Shown: positions 36,130-45,598, counted from the first letter of the stretch. The stretch: DNA of 64,000 nt from Nitrososphaerota archaeon (GCA_021325595.1 JAJPGX010000018.1:1-64000), one strand, 5' to 3'. A program made the numbers and translations. Notes: generated by a model from the letters alone, not told the origin.

Positions 36130-38634
36130 TCAGAGTACAAAATATTCAGCCTCAGGATGATGTACTACAATGGCTGCAGTAGATTGTTCAGGTATAATCT
36201 GTCCTGCCTCAGTTAAAGTCATTCCAGATTTTTCTGGATCTAATAACTTCCACACAAGATGATGTTGTAACACATCAGGACAGCTTGGATATCCCCAACT
36301 ATATCGTAGTCCTCTTTTTTCTCCCAAATGCAATTCTTCTCTTATCTTTTGATTTATCCATTCTGCCATAGCCTCAGCGGTTTCTACAGCCATTCCATGA
36401 AGATAATAAGCATCAGCATACCTGTCATCTTTATTCCATTGTTCAATTATTTTAGACACCTTGGTTCCCACAGTAACTGCCTGAAATGCTACCACATCAT
36501 CTTTTCCAAAATAGTCTGTGATGCATAGGTGCTTTTCTTTAGATGAACGCGGAAAATCAAAAGTTAGTTTTTTGCCATCAGGCCCATCCACTACCAATTT
36601 GTCATCTTCATTGTGGCATCTGAAATACCCATACACTGCTCTTGGTTCAAATAATTTTTCGGAAAGAATTCTTTGTTTCCACTCTTCAAATAATTTTTCA
36701 TGTTCTTCTTCAGATTCTTTGGCAGACTTGCCACGTACACCCCAAGATAGAACAAACAGAGATTTTTTGTTTATGAATTTCCATATGTTATTTAGATCAA
36801 TATCATTTGGTTCAAGTCTAAATGCAGTGTTTATTTTGGGTGGGATTGGAGGAGTTACAGGGATTATTCCACTGTGAGTATATTTTTCATCACCTTGTCT
36901 TTGAATTACAGTCTCTGTCCATTTTTCAAGTCGCTCTTTCCATTCCTTCACAAATTGTTGTCTCTCAGATGAGACTAGCTTATCCATAGTCTTTAGACCA
37001 TCAAACATGGTTTTACAATAGAACATACCCGGTTGGTAGATTCCACCTTCCTTTGCTATCCTATTGATATAATTACTATTAATTGCAGCACCGCCACACA
37101 GTATTGGAATTTTCATTTCATTTTTTCTTGCATGTTCTACAAAATACTGCATCTGTTTTGATGTTGATACTAACAATGCAGAAAGACCTATTGCATCTGC
37201 CTTTACTTCATCTATTTTTTCAAGAAATTTTTGTAATGGAACTTGTTTTCCTAGATCAAATACAGCATATCCGTTATTCTCAAAGATTGTTTTTACAAGA
37301 TTTTTTCCTATATCGTGAACGTCTCCATAGACAGTTCCAAGAACAAGCTTTCCCTTTGTTGCCCCATCTTGTTTTAACAGATATTTTTCAAGCTCAGATA
37401 CTGCTGCTTTCATGCACTCTGCTGATTTCAAAACAAAGGGTAAGATTAGTTCACCTGAACCAAATTTATCACCAACTTCTTTCATTGCAGGTAGCAGATC
37501 CTCATTGAGCGTTTTGATAGCAGCAACGTGTGTCACTTCTTTTGTTTCTTCAATAGACAGCCTACCATTATTATTTACTAGATTGTGTTTTCCTACAATT
37601 TTTTCTGCAATGGCACTAACAACATCATTTTCAATTCCGTCACGTAATCTATTTACAATTCTAAAGTTTGCCCTCTTTCCCCCATTCCAAGATGGATCAA
37701 TCTCAATTTTTTTAGTAGTTATTTGAACAGTATTTTTAGTGCTTTCAAAATAAGATATGAAGTCAGCTAACGCATTTTGGTGTTTGTTAAATATTAGATC
37801 TTCGGCAAGTTTTCTTTCCTTCTCATCAATTTCAGTATACGGAATTACGTCTTTTGGATTGATTATGACAGTATCAAGTCCTGCTTTTACTGCATGATAC
37901 AAGAACACTGCATTTAGTATTTTTCTTGCATGTGGAGCCAAGCCAAAACTTACATTACTGAGACCTAATGTAGTGAAGGAATTTGGAAATCTTTGTTTTA
38001 CTAGCTTAATTCCTTCTATGGTGTTTTTTCCTGCGTCCTGAAACTCTTGCTCACCAGTAGCCAGGGTAAATGTAAGCACATCAAAAATGAATTGATCTTC
38101 ATGCAGGTCATATTTTTTACCTGTTTCCAAAAGAAGTTCTGCCGTTTCTAGTTTTTCCTGGGGTGTTTTTGCCATTCCCTTTGGACCAATACACATAGCA
38201 ATTGCTGGAACACCATATTTTACCATCAATGGTGCCAAGGAATGAAACCTAGAACCATTTCCCTCAAGATTAATCGAATTTATGATGGGTTTTCCTGGAA
38301 TTTGTTCAAGTGCAGCTTCAATTACTTTAGGTTCTGTTGAGTCTATAACCAGAGGAGATTCAATTTCTAGGCTCAGGACTTTTACTAGTTTCTTCATAAA
38401 TTCAAGCTCATCAGATCTTTCCGTAGTAGCTACACAAACATCAAGGCAGTGAGCTCCATTGTCTACTTGATCACGAGCTAGTTTTATCAACTCTTCAAAG
38501 TTATCACTTAGGACGCATTCTTTTGCCTTCTTTGAACCTTGTGCGTTTAGTCTTTCTCCAATGATTAGAGGTGGCGGACTCTGTTTAAGTTCAATTGATT
38601 TTAGTGCAGAACTTACCCTAGAAATTTTCAACAA
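36130..38634 (-). CDS. metH: Cobalamin-dependent methionine synthase, folate/B12/activation part
   Basis: Transfers a methyl group from methyl-tetrahydrofolate (or a related pterin) via cobalamin to homocysteine. This 834-residue protein contains the pterin-binding domain (about 15-290), the cobalamin cap (about 320-420), the cobalamin domain with the axial-ligand motif DVHDIGKNLV (about 440-449) and the AdoMet-dependent reactivation domain (about 610-834, with RYSWGYPSCPD). The homocysteine-binding domain is encoded separately just upstream at 38665. Thaumarchaea make B12, so this isoform is natural. Electron donors for reactivation are not visible nearby. Confidence 0.93.
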   Translation of the reverse strand: MLKISRVSSALKSIELKQSPPPLIIGERLNAQGSKKAKECVLSDNFEELIKLARDQVDNGAHCLDVCVATTERSDELEFMKKLVKVLSLEIESPLVIDSTEPKVIEAALEQIPGKPIINSINLEGNGSRFHSLAPLMVKYGVPAIAMCIGPKGMAKTPQEKLETAELLLETGKKYDLHEDQFIFDVLTFTLATGEQEFQDAGKNTIEGIKLVKQRFPNSFTTLGLSNVSFGLAPHARKILNAVFLYHAVKAGLDTVIINPKDVIPYTEIDEKERKLAEDLIFNKHQNALADFISYFESTKNTVQITTKKIEIDPSWNGGKRANFRIVNRLRDGIENDVVSAIAEKIVGKHNLVNNNGRLSIEETKEVTHVAAIKTLNEDLLPAMKEVGDKFGSGELILPFVLKSAECMKAAVSELEKYLLKQDGATKGKLVLGTVYGDVHDIGKNLVKTIFENNGYAVFDLGKQVPLQKFLEKIDEVKADAIGLSALLVSTSKQMQYFVEHARKNEMKIPILCGGAAINSNYINRIAKEGGIYQPGMFYCKTMFDGLKTMDKLVSSERQQFVKEWKERLEKWTETVIQRQGDEKYTHSGIIPVTPPIPPKINTAFRLEPNDIDLNNIWKFINKKSLFVLSWGVRGKSAKESEEEHEKLFEEWKQRILSEKLFEPRAVYGYFRCHNEDDKLVVDGPDGKKLTFDFPRSSKEKHLCITDYFGKDDVVAFQAVTVGTKVSKIIEQWNKDDRYADAYYLHGMAVETAEAMAEWINQKIREELHLGEKRGLRYSWGYPSCPDVLQHHLVWKLLDPEKSGMTLTEAGQIIPEQSTAAIVVHHPEAEYFVL

Positions 38635-38664
38635 ACTAATCTCAGATCACTTTTCTCTAAATAC

Positions 38665-39633
38665 CTAACGTTTACTTTCTGATTCCTTTTCGTCAATTAC
38701 CTTTCTAAGTAAAGCAATATGTTCTTGATTGGTACCGCAACAACCACCAATAATTCTTACATTTTCATATTGAGATACAAAATCGCTCATGACTTTGGCC
38801 ATTTCTTGCGGCGACATTTTGTAAACTGCTTTACCACCCTGATTTTCAGGCATTCCTGCGTTGGGCATTACTAGAATTGGAAGATCATTTTGTTCATTTA
38901 GCCACTGCACACTCGGAGTCATCTCAATTGGACCAGTAGAACAATTCAGTCCAAATGCGTCAATTCCCATATTTGACACCGTTGTATATGCTGCTTGAAC
39001 ATTTGTGCCCAGAAGCATTTTTCCATATTTATCCAATGTAACATTTGCTATAATTGGTATTTTTTTTCCAGTTTTTTTAAACGCATTATGGCATCCCTCT
39101 ATTGCGAGCTTTACTTCAAGTATATCTTGACTTGTTTCAATTAGAAGAGCGTCTACTCCTCCAAGAATCAAACCTTCGGCCTGTATCTCAAATGCTTCAC
39201 GTATTTCATCAAGTGGTTTTTGCCCAAGCGAAGGATCATTTGAGCTTGGTAAAAATCCAGTAGGCCCCATTGAGCCAATAACATATCTTGGTTTATCTGT
39301 AAATTCTTTGCAAACATCTACTGCTAGCTGTGCAATTTTTTTGTTAAATTCCAGAGTTTTGTCACCATATCCATATTCTTCCAATTTTAGTTTATTTGAA
39401 CCAAAACTATTAGTCTCGATACAGTCTGCTCCAGCTTTCAAATATTGACGGTGAATATTTTTTATCCATTCAGGTCTTGTAAAGCAAAGTCCATCATTGA
39501 AGCCTTCTTTATTATCTGGAAAATCTTCTGGCTTTGGATTTAATTTCTGAATTTCAGTACCCATAGCACCATCAAAAAGAACAATTTTTTGTTTCATCAT
39601 ATCATTTAGAGGAATCTTTTCAATCAAATACAA
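38665..39633 (-). CDS. Homocysteine S-methyltransferase domain of a split methionine synthase
   Basis: A 322-residue protein corresponding to the N-terminal homocysteine-binding module of MetH. The zinc site is shown by a cysteine in NSFG/GLNCSTGP and the C-terminal pair in GGCCGT. The start of the barrel reads IVLFDGAMGTEIQKLNPKPED. It lies 30 bases upstream of the gene for the rest of the enzyme. The two proteins must act together, unlike one-chain MetH of most bacteria. Alternatively it could be a stand-alone SAM- or SMM-dependent enzyme, but the context argues against it. Confidence 0.92.
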   Translation of the reverse strand: MYLIEKIPLNDMMKQKIVLFDGAMGTEIQKLNPKPEDFPDNKEGFNDGLCFTRPEWIKNIHRQYLKAGADCIETNSFGSNKLKLEEYGYGDKTLEFNKKIAQLAVDVCKEFTDKPRYVIGSMGPTGFLPSSNDPSLGQKPLDEIREAFEIQAEGLILGGVDALLIETSQDILEVKLAIEGCHNAFKKTGKKIPIIANVTLDKYGKMLLGTNVQAAYTTVSNMGIDAFGLNCSTGPIEMTPSVQWLNEQNDLPILVMPNAGMPENQGGKAVYKMSPQEMAKVMSDFVSQYENVRIIGGCCGTNQEHIALLRKVIDEKESESKR

Positions 39634-39725
39634 TAAGGGTTGGTTCTAATCGATTTAATTTTGTTTTGTTTTTTATCATTAAAATCACATTCAAAAGTTA
39701 TAATCAAGTAAAGAAAACAGGCATT

Positions 39726-40481
39726 ATGACAATAATCTATGAGATCAATCCTCCCAAGGTGATTCAGGATAAGATACTGTCTCATAAAGAATTGAGTGAG
39801 TCGGTAGAGAATTTAAAAGATCGGGCCATTCAGGTTGGAAATCTATGTGATGGTATACACCTCACAGATTCCGTCTTGGGCATACCTAGAGTTTCACCCA
39901 TAACTGCAGGTTTTTTTATTAAGAATACTAACAGCATGATCAAAATTTCAGCAAGTGTAAGAGTAAGAGACAGGAATATCATATCAATCACTCAAACAAT
40001 TTGTGATGCCATTTTATTGAACTTGAATGGAATTTTAATTCTGAAAGGTGATGTGCCTCCAACAGGTCCAAAAGATTCCAAACTTGTTCCAAGTGACGTT
40101 GTCAGACAATTTAACGAGCAGGGGTTTGGAAAAAAACTTGACTTTTATCTTTCAATACCAAGTAATCCAGACTTTGCAAAAATTCACAAGAAAATTGAAT
40201 CCCAACCAAAAGGATTTGTAACTCAGGTGATTAGTTCCATAGATCAGGTTACAAGAATTGTGGATAAATTAAAACCTCATGGGTTTACAATAATTCCATG
40301 CGTTCTGTTATCAACTCAAAAAAATAAAAAATCCGCACAAATGCTAAACCTTGACTGGTCAGGTTATAGTGACAATTTAACTGAATTTGTAAAAAAGGTA
40401 CATAAAATAGCTGGAAATGTATTGGTAAGTTCTCCAAACGATTTTACTGGAGCACTTGAGCTTTTAAAGAATCTCAGATAA
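39726..40481 (+). CDS. Methylenetetrahydrofolate reductase-like protein (MetF family)
   Basis: Supplies methyl-tetrahydrofolate (or an equivalent pterin) by reducing the methylene form. I place the start at ATG 39726 (MTIIYEINPPK, 251 residues). The MetF barrel shows EINPPK (about 6-11), where the family has its catalytic Glu near the flavin, GILILKGDVPP (about 115-125) and a C-terminal ACVLLS-like strand (IIPCVLLST). It is shorter than typical MetF (about 290 residues) and somewhat diverged, so cofactor use is uncertain. It is divergent from the split methionine synthase, a functional link in the methionine cycle. Confidence 0.82.
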   Translation: MTIIYEINPPKVIQDKILSHKELSESVENLKDRAIQVGNLCDGIHLTDSVLGIPRVSPITAGFFIKNTNSMIKISASVRVRDRNIISITQTICDAILLNLNGILILKGDVPPTGPKDSKLVPSDVVRQFNEQGFGKKLDFYLSIPSNPDFAKIHKKIESQPKGFVTQVISSIDQVTRIVDKLKPHGFTIIPCVLLSTQKNKKSAQMLNLDWSGYSDNLTEFVKKVHKIAGNVLVSSPNDFTGALELLKNLR

Positions 40482-40552
40482 ATATCTTCAATCCTCATGG
40501 AAATCTAGGTCTAGATTAAAATTAAAGAAAGATACACACCCATTGTCATTTA

Positions 40553-41602
40553 ATGAAAGCTTACACAATAATACCTGTTGTAATAGTTTCGGCATCATTT
40601 TGTTTTTTCTTCTCAAATAATGCTCTAGCTGAAGTGTGGATACCTGACAATGAATTTAGTGGCTATTATGATGCAAATGGGGTATATACCGTAATTGGTG
40701 CAGTGAAAAATACGGAGAATTATACCATAGTACCGGAAATAACCATAAATATCAATGATAGTGGGAAAGAGATTTCAGAGTCATACACCCTATCAGCAAT
40801 TGATTCTGCAAAAGACCTTCCCTTCAAGGTGGTGATACCATCAATAGAAAGTAAAAATGCAGTATTGGAAAAACCGAAAGTTACTTTCATACAAACAAAT
40901 CATAATTCTCCAAACATACAAGTCATTTATGATAAAACTTTGGTAAAACACCCAGATGGCCACACTAGTGGGTTTATAGTAAATAATGGTACAACCACTT
41001 ACCACGATGTAAGAGTTTATGCAGTAATTTATGGAAAGGATGGAAAAATGCTAGATGTCGGTAAAAGTGTAGAAAACATTGTAGGTATGAAGCCTGGAGA
41101 AAAAGTTGCTTTTTCAATGTATCCTGATCCTCAACATGCATCATATGTAAGCTATTATAGCTGCTTTGCCATAGGGGAGGATCCAACACAAACAACATGG
41201 GTTGAAAGAAATGGTGGAAGATTTTATTTCACGTATCTAACTAGCGGTGCAGTAGCTTATCCAAAATTTGATGATTTCAAACAAACTTTATCAGTTACTG
41301 TACGCCAGCCCTTCCCCGAACAAGGGTTTGTTAATTTCATGTTCCCACAAGAATCTGATGATCAAAAGTTCGCTGTGATGTTAGATAATAAACCAATAGA
41401 ATTTCTTCAAAGTAAAGATCCTGATGGTAACTGGCATGTAGCATTAAACTTGCCTCCAAGATCAGTTTCTCAACTTGAAATTTCAGGATTTGAATCACAT
41501 TCGTTGCTGCTAGTTGGAAACTATAGAATGTACCTTTTAATAATAATACCCATTGCAGCAGCTGGTATTAGCATAATAATTTGGAAAAAGAAAAAAGACT
41601 AG
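40553..41602 (+). CDS. Exported FxLYD-like surface protein with C-terminal anchor
   Basis: A 349-residue protein: signal peptide (1-26, ending NALA), two beta-sandwich domains (about 30-125 and 130-225) with the pattern VYTVIGAVKNTENYTIVPEI and the second DVRVYAVIYGKDGKMLDVGK typical of FxLYD/CARDB-type modules, a third beta region, and one C-terminal membrane helix (about 323-343) ending in KKKKD. A surface-anchored adhesin or scaffold is likely; the ligand is unknown. Confidence 0.75.
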   Translation: MKAYTIIPVVIVSASFCFFFSNNALAEVWIPDNEFSGYYDANGVYTVIGAVKNTENYTIVPEITININDSGKEISESYTLSAIDSAKDLPFKVVIPSIESKNAVLEKPKVTFIQTNHNSPNIQVIYDKTLVKHPDGHTSGFIVNNGTTTYHDVRVYAVIYGKDGKMLDVGKSVENIVGMKPGEKVAFSMYPDPQHASYVSYYSCFAIGEDPTQTTWVERNGGRFYFTYLTSGAVAYPKFDDFKQTLSVTVRQPFPEQGFVNFMFPQESDDQKFAVMLDNKPIEFLQSKDPDGNWHVALNLPPRSVSQLEISGFESHSLLLVGNYRMYLLIIIPIAAAGISIIIWKKKKD

Positions 41603-41607
41603 TCGGG

Positions 41608-42366
41608 TTACGCTAGACCCCAACGTGACATAACCTTTTTTTCAATTTTCTTGAAAACAAATCCATCTACTAATATTCCAATCATCATTATTACTATCAA
41701 GATCCCAGTAACTTGAGCAATGTTATTGTCATGTTTTCCAAGATTTAATAAAAAGCCAAGTCCGGCAATGGAAAATATTATTTCAGCGGCAATTACTCCC
41801 CTCCATGCATATGCCCACCCTTGTTTAAAGCCAGAAATTAGATATGGAAATGCCGCTGGAATTATTATGTTAGTAACGAGCTTCATACCACTTGCACCCA
41901 TATTTCTTCCAGCAGCAATGTAAGTAGGTGGGATGTTCTTTATTCCTGAATGTGTATTTATGGTAACAGCAAAGAGTGCCCCTGCAACCGTTACAAAAAT
42001 AACACCTGCATCAGTAGGACCAAACCATAAGAGTGCTAATGGCACCCATGCAACCGACGGTATTGATTGTAAGCCTAAGATTAATGATCCTATAGTTTGG
42101 TTAGCAGTTTCTATTTTAGCCATGAATATACCCAAAACTAGCCCTCCCACTATTGCGACTGCCAATCCAAGAACAAGTCGCCACATACTTGTAGCAATAC
42201 CAAAAAGAAGACTACCATTTGCTGTCTCATTTACCAAAGTTTGTCCTACTTGCACTGGAGAGGGTAATGCTGTCTCAGGTATTACATGGAGTAAAGATAT
42301 TGCTTCCCAAACAAGAATAATACCAACATAAAAAAGAATTTTTTTAACAGATGATTTATAGTTTAT
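41608..42366 (-). CDS. ABC transporter permease (SsuC/TauC/NitT type), probably AUA start
   Basis: Membrane part of an importer for organic anions such as sulfonates, nitrate, taurine or pyrimidine precursors; the substrate is not determined. If the start were the first usual codon (GTG at 42255) the protein would lack its first helix. In frame upstream, codons for ILFYVGIILVWEAI and LPSPVQVGQTL match the family's N-terminus, giving 252 residues, the family's normal length. The only plausible initiation is ATA (42366-42364) with a GAGGTGA Shine-Dalgarno 7 bases upstream, overlapping the ATPase stop. About six helices and the EAA-type loop (AAGRNMGASGMKLVTNIIIP) are visible. No substrate-binding protein is in the window. 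Confidence 0.84.
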   Translation of the reverse strand: MNYKSSVKKILFYVGIILVWEAISLLHVIPETALPSPVQVGQTLVNETANGSLLFGIATSMWRLVLGLAVAIVGGLVLGIFMAKIETANQTIGSLILGLQSIPSVAWVPLALLWFGPTDAGVIFVTVAGALFAVTINTHSGIKNIPPTYIAAGRNMGASGMKLVTNIIIPAAFPYLISGFKQGWAYAWRGVIAAEIIFSIAGLGFLLNLGKHDNNIAQVTGILIVIMMIGILVDGFVFKKIEKKVMSRWGLA

Positions 42367-43139
42367 TTAGATTCACCTCGTATACCAGTCATAACTTCGC
42401 TCTTTAGTTCCTCCAAAATTTCATGATAATATTTCTGCAAGTTTGTATCTTCAGCAAGTCTTGGTCGCTTGTAATCTATAATTACTTCTTTCTTAATTTT
42501 GGATGGCCTATTTTTAAAAATCATTACTCGGTTACCAAGAATTACAGATTCTGAGATGTTATGTGTGACAAAAATGATAGTTTTCTTTGTTCGTTCCCAT
42601 ATCAATTGCAGCTCAACTAAAAGTAGATCTCTTGTTTGTGAATCAAGAGCTGCAAATGGTTCATCCATCAAAAGTATTTCAGGATCCATTGCAAGTGCTC
42701 TAGCGATAGCAACTCTTTGTTTCATACCTGTGGATAGTTGATATGTGTACGAATCTGTAAACTTTGTTAATTGCATCATGTCTAGATATCTTTGTGAAAT
42801 TTCTCTACGTTCTTCTTTTGGTATTCCTGCCATTTTTAGTCCAAATTCCACATTATCAATTACCTTGAGCCATGGAAAAAGTGCACCTTCTTGAAAAACC
42901 ATAGTTCTATCTGGCCCAGTAGCAGATATTGGTTTTCCATTTAGCAAAATTTCTCCAGAATCTGGCTTTTCAAGTCCAGCAACTATATTCAGGAATGTAG
43001 ATTTACCACAACCAGAAGGACCAACAATGCATACGAAATCTCCTTCTTCTACATTCATGGTGATACCGTCTAGTGCAAGTACTGAATTTCCATTATGATC
43101 ATAGTGTTTTACGATGTTTTTAGCTTGCAGTTTTGTCAT
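42363..43139 (-). CDS. ABC transporter ATPase (SsuB/TauB/NitT type)
   Basis: Energises the permease that follows. I choose the ATG at 43139, as the upstream TTG lies inside the AAGGGGAAG Shine-Dalgarno. The 258 residues show Walker A GPSGCGKST (about 37-45), the Q-loop, a signature motif that reads LSTGMKQR instead of LSGGQ, Walker B LLMDEPFAALD (about 158-168) and the H-loop FVTHNISE. The change in the signature's third and fifth residues is tolerated in this branch. It overlaps the permease start by 4 bases. Confidence 0.92.
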   Translation of the reverse strand: MTKLQAKNIVKHYDHNGNSVLALDGITMNVEEGDFVCIVGPSGCGKSTFLNIVAGLEKPDSGEILLNGKPISATGPDRTMVFQEGALFPWLKVIDNVEFGLKMAGIPKEERREISQRYLDMMQLTKFTDSYTYQLSTGMKQRVAIARALAMDPEILLMDEPFAALDSQTRDLLLVELQLIWERTKKTIIFVTHNISESVILGNRVMIFKNRPSKIKKEVIIDYKRPRLAEDTNLQKYYHEILEELKSEVMTGIRGESK

Positions 43140-43260
43140 TTTTCTTCCCCTTAGCAATTGACAACAAGAGTCATTTGCATATAACAGCGTTATAATATTG
43201 CCATAAATAGTGATCGAATTTTAGCTTAGACTAACTCATTTTTCCTCACTAGAGAATTGA

Positions 43261-43337
43261 TTTTGATGTTTTGCAAAATCAAAAGACAGATCGCAATTCT
43301 GATCATAAAAGATAAATGCGAATTTCTGATCACAAAA
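43261..43337 (+). promoter_or_regulatory. Palindrome and repeated sites upstream of argG
   Basis: A palindromic block (43261-43284) has arms TTTTGAT and ATCAAAA around TTTTGCAAAA, itself a perfect palindrome. Downstream, two related elements GCAATTCTGATCA and GCGAATTTCTGATCA (43293-43305 and 43318-43332) share CTGATCA 27 bases apart. They straddle the expected promoter, with an AT-rich TATA-like block AAAAGATAAAT at 43307-43317, just before the ATG at 43345. They could bind an Lrp-type regulator, such as LysM at 48620; this is inference. Confidence 0.45.
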
Positions 43338-43344
43338 AATCTCA

Positions 43345-44532
43345 ATGAATGGAAAAGCAATTCTAGCTTTCTCTGGAGGTCTTGATACATCCGTTGTTAT
43401 AAAATATCTTCAGGAAAGACACAGACTTGATGTTGTAACAGTTACAGTAGATGTAGGTCAAGGTGATAATCTAAAAAAAATTGCTGCCAAAGCAAAAAGT
43501 TTGGGAGTTGTTAGACATTACAATATAGATGCAAGAAATGAATTTGTAAATAACTTTATTTTTCCATCAATCAAAGCAAATGCGCTTTATCAGAAAAAAT
43601 ATTGTCTTGCAACAGCACTTGCAAGACCACTTATTGCACAAAAAGTTGTAGAGATTGCAAAAAAAGAAAACGCTACCGCATTAGCTCATGGCTGCACAGG
43701 AAAAGGAAACGATCAAGTGAGATTTGATGTCACATATCATTCAGGTTCTAATCTACCAATTATTGCACCCATTCGTGATCTTAACCTTACCAGAGATGTA
43801 GAACTAAAATTTGCACAAAAACATGGAATTCCAATAGATGTTACGGCAAAAAGATTTAGTATAGATCAGAACTTATGGGGACGAGCAATCGAAGGAGGAG
43901 AACTAGAAGACGCATTTGAAGAACCTCCGGATGATGCATTCATTTGGGTCAAGACAAAAAATCTTCCAGATAGACCACAATATATGGAAATAAAATTTGA
44001 GATGGGAGTACCTGTTGCAATAGACGGCAAGACGATGAAACCAATTGAGCTAGTTAATTATGCAAACAAAAAAGCGGGCGCATGTGGAATAGGAATAGTC
44101 GATCATATTGAAGACAGAGTAGTAGGAATAAAATCAAGAGAGGTCTATGAGACTCCTGGTGCAGCATGCCTCATAGAGGCTCATACAGACTTGGAGAAAA
44201 TAGTCCTAACAAAACATGAACTCAGATTCAAAACAATGGTAGATATGGAATGGGCGTGGTTAGCATATTCTGGTTTGTGGCAAGATCCACTAAAATCAGA
44301 TTTAGATATGTTTATCAATACGAGTCAAAAGAGAGTTAGCGGAACTGTAAAACTAAAAATGTTCAAAGGGAGCTTACGAGTTGTTGGAAGAAAATCAAAA
44401 TATTCATTGTATAGTCATGACTTGGCTACCTATGGATCTGGATCAGTCTTTGACCAAACCTTAGGTAAAGGATTCGTTGAATTATGGGGACTTCAATCAA
44501 CAGAAGCTAATAAATTACTAAAAAAGAGGTGA
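43345..44532 (+). CDS. argG: Argininosuccinate synthase
   Basis: Joins citrulline and aspartate with ATP in the next-to-last step of arginine synthesis. The 395 residues show the ATP-binding PP-motif AFSGGLDTSVV (8-18), the citrulline/aspartate segment ALAHGCTGKGNDQVRFD and the later RDLNLTRDVELKFA region, all in the family's order. It opens the amino-acid island and is followed after 10 bases by lysW1. argH is not in the window. Confidence 0.97.
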   Translation: MNGKAILAFSGGLDTSVVIKYLQERHRLDVVTVTVDVGQGDNLKKIAAKAKSLGVVRHYNIDARNEFVNNFIFPSIKANALYQKKYCLATALARPLIAQKVVEIAKKENATALAHGCTGKGNDQVRFDVTYHSGSNLPIIAPIRDLNLTRDVELKFAQKHGIPIDVTAKRFSIDQNLWGRAIEGGELEDAFEEPPDDAFIWVKTKNLPDRPQYMEIKFEMGVPVAIDGKTMKPIELVNYANKKAGACGIGIVDHIEDRVVGIKSREVYETPGAACLIEAHTDLEKIVLTKHELRFKTMVDMEWAWLAYSGLWQDPLKSDLDMFINTSQKRVSGTVKLKMFKGSLRVVGRKSKYSLYSHDLATYGSGSVFDQTLGKGFVELWGLQSTEANKLLKKR

Positions 44533-44542
44533 AAGATCAAAA

Positions 44543-44710
44543 ATGAATTGTCCAGAATGTGATGCAATAATAAAAATTCCAGATGATGCGAGTGTTGGAG
44601 AAATAGTATCCTGTCCTGATTGCGGGGCAGATTTTGAGATCGCATCCAAAAACGGTAGCGTTTGTGAATTAAAGCATGCAGAAAAAGTAGGCGAAGATTG
44701 GGGAGAGTAG
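44543..44710 (+). CDS. lysW: Amino-group carrier protein LysW (copy 1)
   Basis: A 55-residue acidic protein that carries the growing amino acid on the gamma-carboxyl of its C-terminal glutamate, protecting the amino group in lysine/arginine synthesis. It has the zinc-ribbon cysteines in NCPECDAI and SCPDCGADFE, and the ending VGEDWGE required for attachment. A GAGGTGA Shine-Dalgarno overlaps the end of argG. The ligase gene starts at the next base after its stop. By position with argG, this copy may serve the arginine branch. Confidence 0.97.
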   Translation: MNCPECDAIIKIPDDASVGEIVSCPDCGADFEIASKNGSVCELKHAEKVGEDWGE

Positions 44711-45568
44711 ATGCCAAAAGTTCGCATCGTGTTTGACAGAGTCAGACTAGAGGAGAAGATGCTTGAGGAAAAGGCAATCGAGCTTGGACACGATACGAAA
44801 ATGGTAGATGCAAAAATTACCAAATTTACCACAGCAAGTAAAAAAACAGAATTTGATTTTGGCGATGTGGTAATCGAGAGATGTGTTAGTTATTTTCGCG
44901 GCCTTCATTTTACTGCTTGTCTTGAATTTCTCGACATTCCAGTAATAAACAGATTTGAAGTCGCAAACAATTGCGGAAATAAAATGCTGACCTCACTTTT
45001 GTTGAAAAAACACAATGTGCCAACACCTAAAACATACATATCATTTTCTTCAGAGGCAGCAATCGAGACATTAGAAAAGGAAGGATATCCACTTGTAATC
45101 AAACCAATAATAGGCAGTTGGGGAAGGGGTGTGATGCCACTCAAGGATAGAGATACTGCTGATGCCATAATTGAGATACGAGAACTAAACGATGGACCAT
45201 TAGACAGGATCTATTACCTACAAGAGATGATAAAAAGACCCCCAAGAGATATCAGAGTAATTGTAGTCGGGGATCAGGTTATTGCTGCTATGTATCGCAC
45301 ATCAACAGGCGGTTTTAAGACAAACATTGCACTTGGGGCAGAACCAATACCGTGTGAAATAACAAAAGAGCTTGAAGATGTCTGTTTACGTGCTTCTAAA
45401 GCAGTTGGCGGAGGAATTCTTGGCATAGATGTAATGGAAGATGAAAAAGATGGATTAGTAGTACATGAAATAAACAACACGGTAGAATTCAAAGGACTTG
45501 CAAAGGTTGCTAAACGAAATATTCCAAAGGAAATGATAGAATATGCTGTTAGATCAGCTATAAGATAA
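44711..45568 (+). CDS. argX: LysW ligase, probably glutamate-specific (ArgX)
   Basis: An ATP-grasp ligase of 285 residues that attaches an amino acid to the C-terminal Glu of LysW. ATP-grasp elements are visible: the YPLVIKPIIGSWGRGV strand-loop (about 127-142), YYLQEMIKRPPRDIRVIVVG (about 169-188) and HEINNTVEFKG with the metal-binding Glu/Asn. The substrate loop STGGFKTNIALGAEPIP differs from that of the second ligase at 50508. As it stands with argG and lacks the KNT motif of LysX (it has FKGLAKV), I assign it to arginine synthesis; the assignment is inference. It abuts lysW1. Confidence 0.85.
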   Translation: MPKVRIVFDRVRLEEKMLEEKAIELGHDTKMVDAKITKFTTASKKTEFDFGDVVIERCVSYFRGLHFTACLEFLDIPVINRFEVANNCGNKMLTSLLLKKHNVPTPKTYISFSSEAAIETLEKEGYPLVIKPIIGSWGRGVMPLKDRDTADAIIEIRELNDGPLDRIYYLQEMIKRPPRDIRVIVVGDQVIAAMYRTSTGGFKTNIALGAEPIPCEITKELEDVCLRASKAVGGGILGIDVMEDEKDGLVVHEINNTVEFKGLAKVAKRNIPKEMIEYAVRSAIR

Positions 45569-45598
45569 ATTACACCTTGTTATGGTAGGAGATCATCA

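Noticed and set aside
42256-42366. Frameshift or truncation of the ABC permease
   Set aside because: The frame is open and in phase through the first helix, so an unusual start explains it better than damage.
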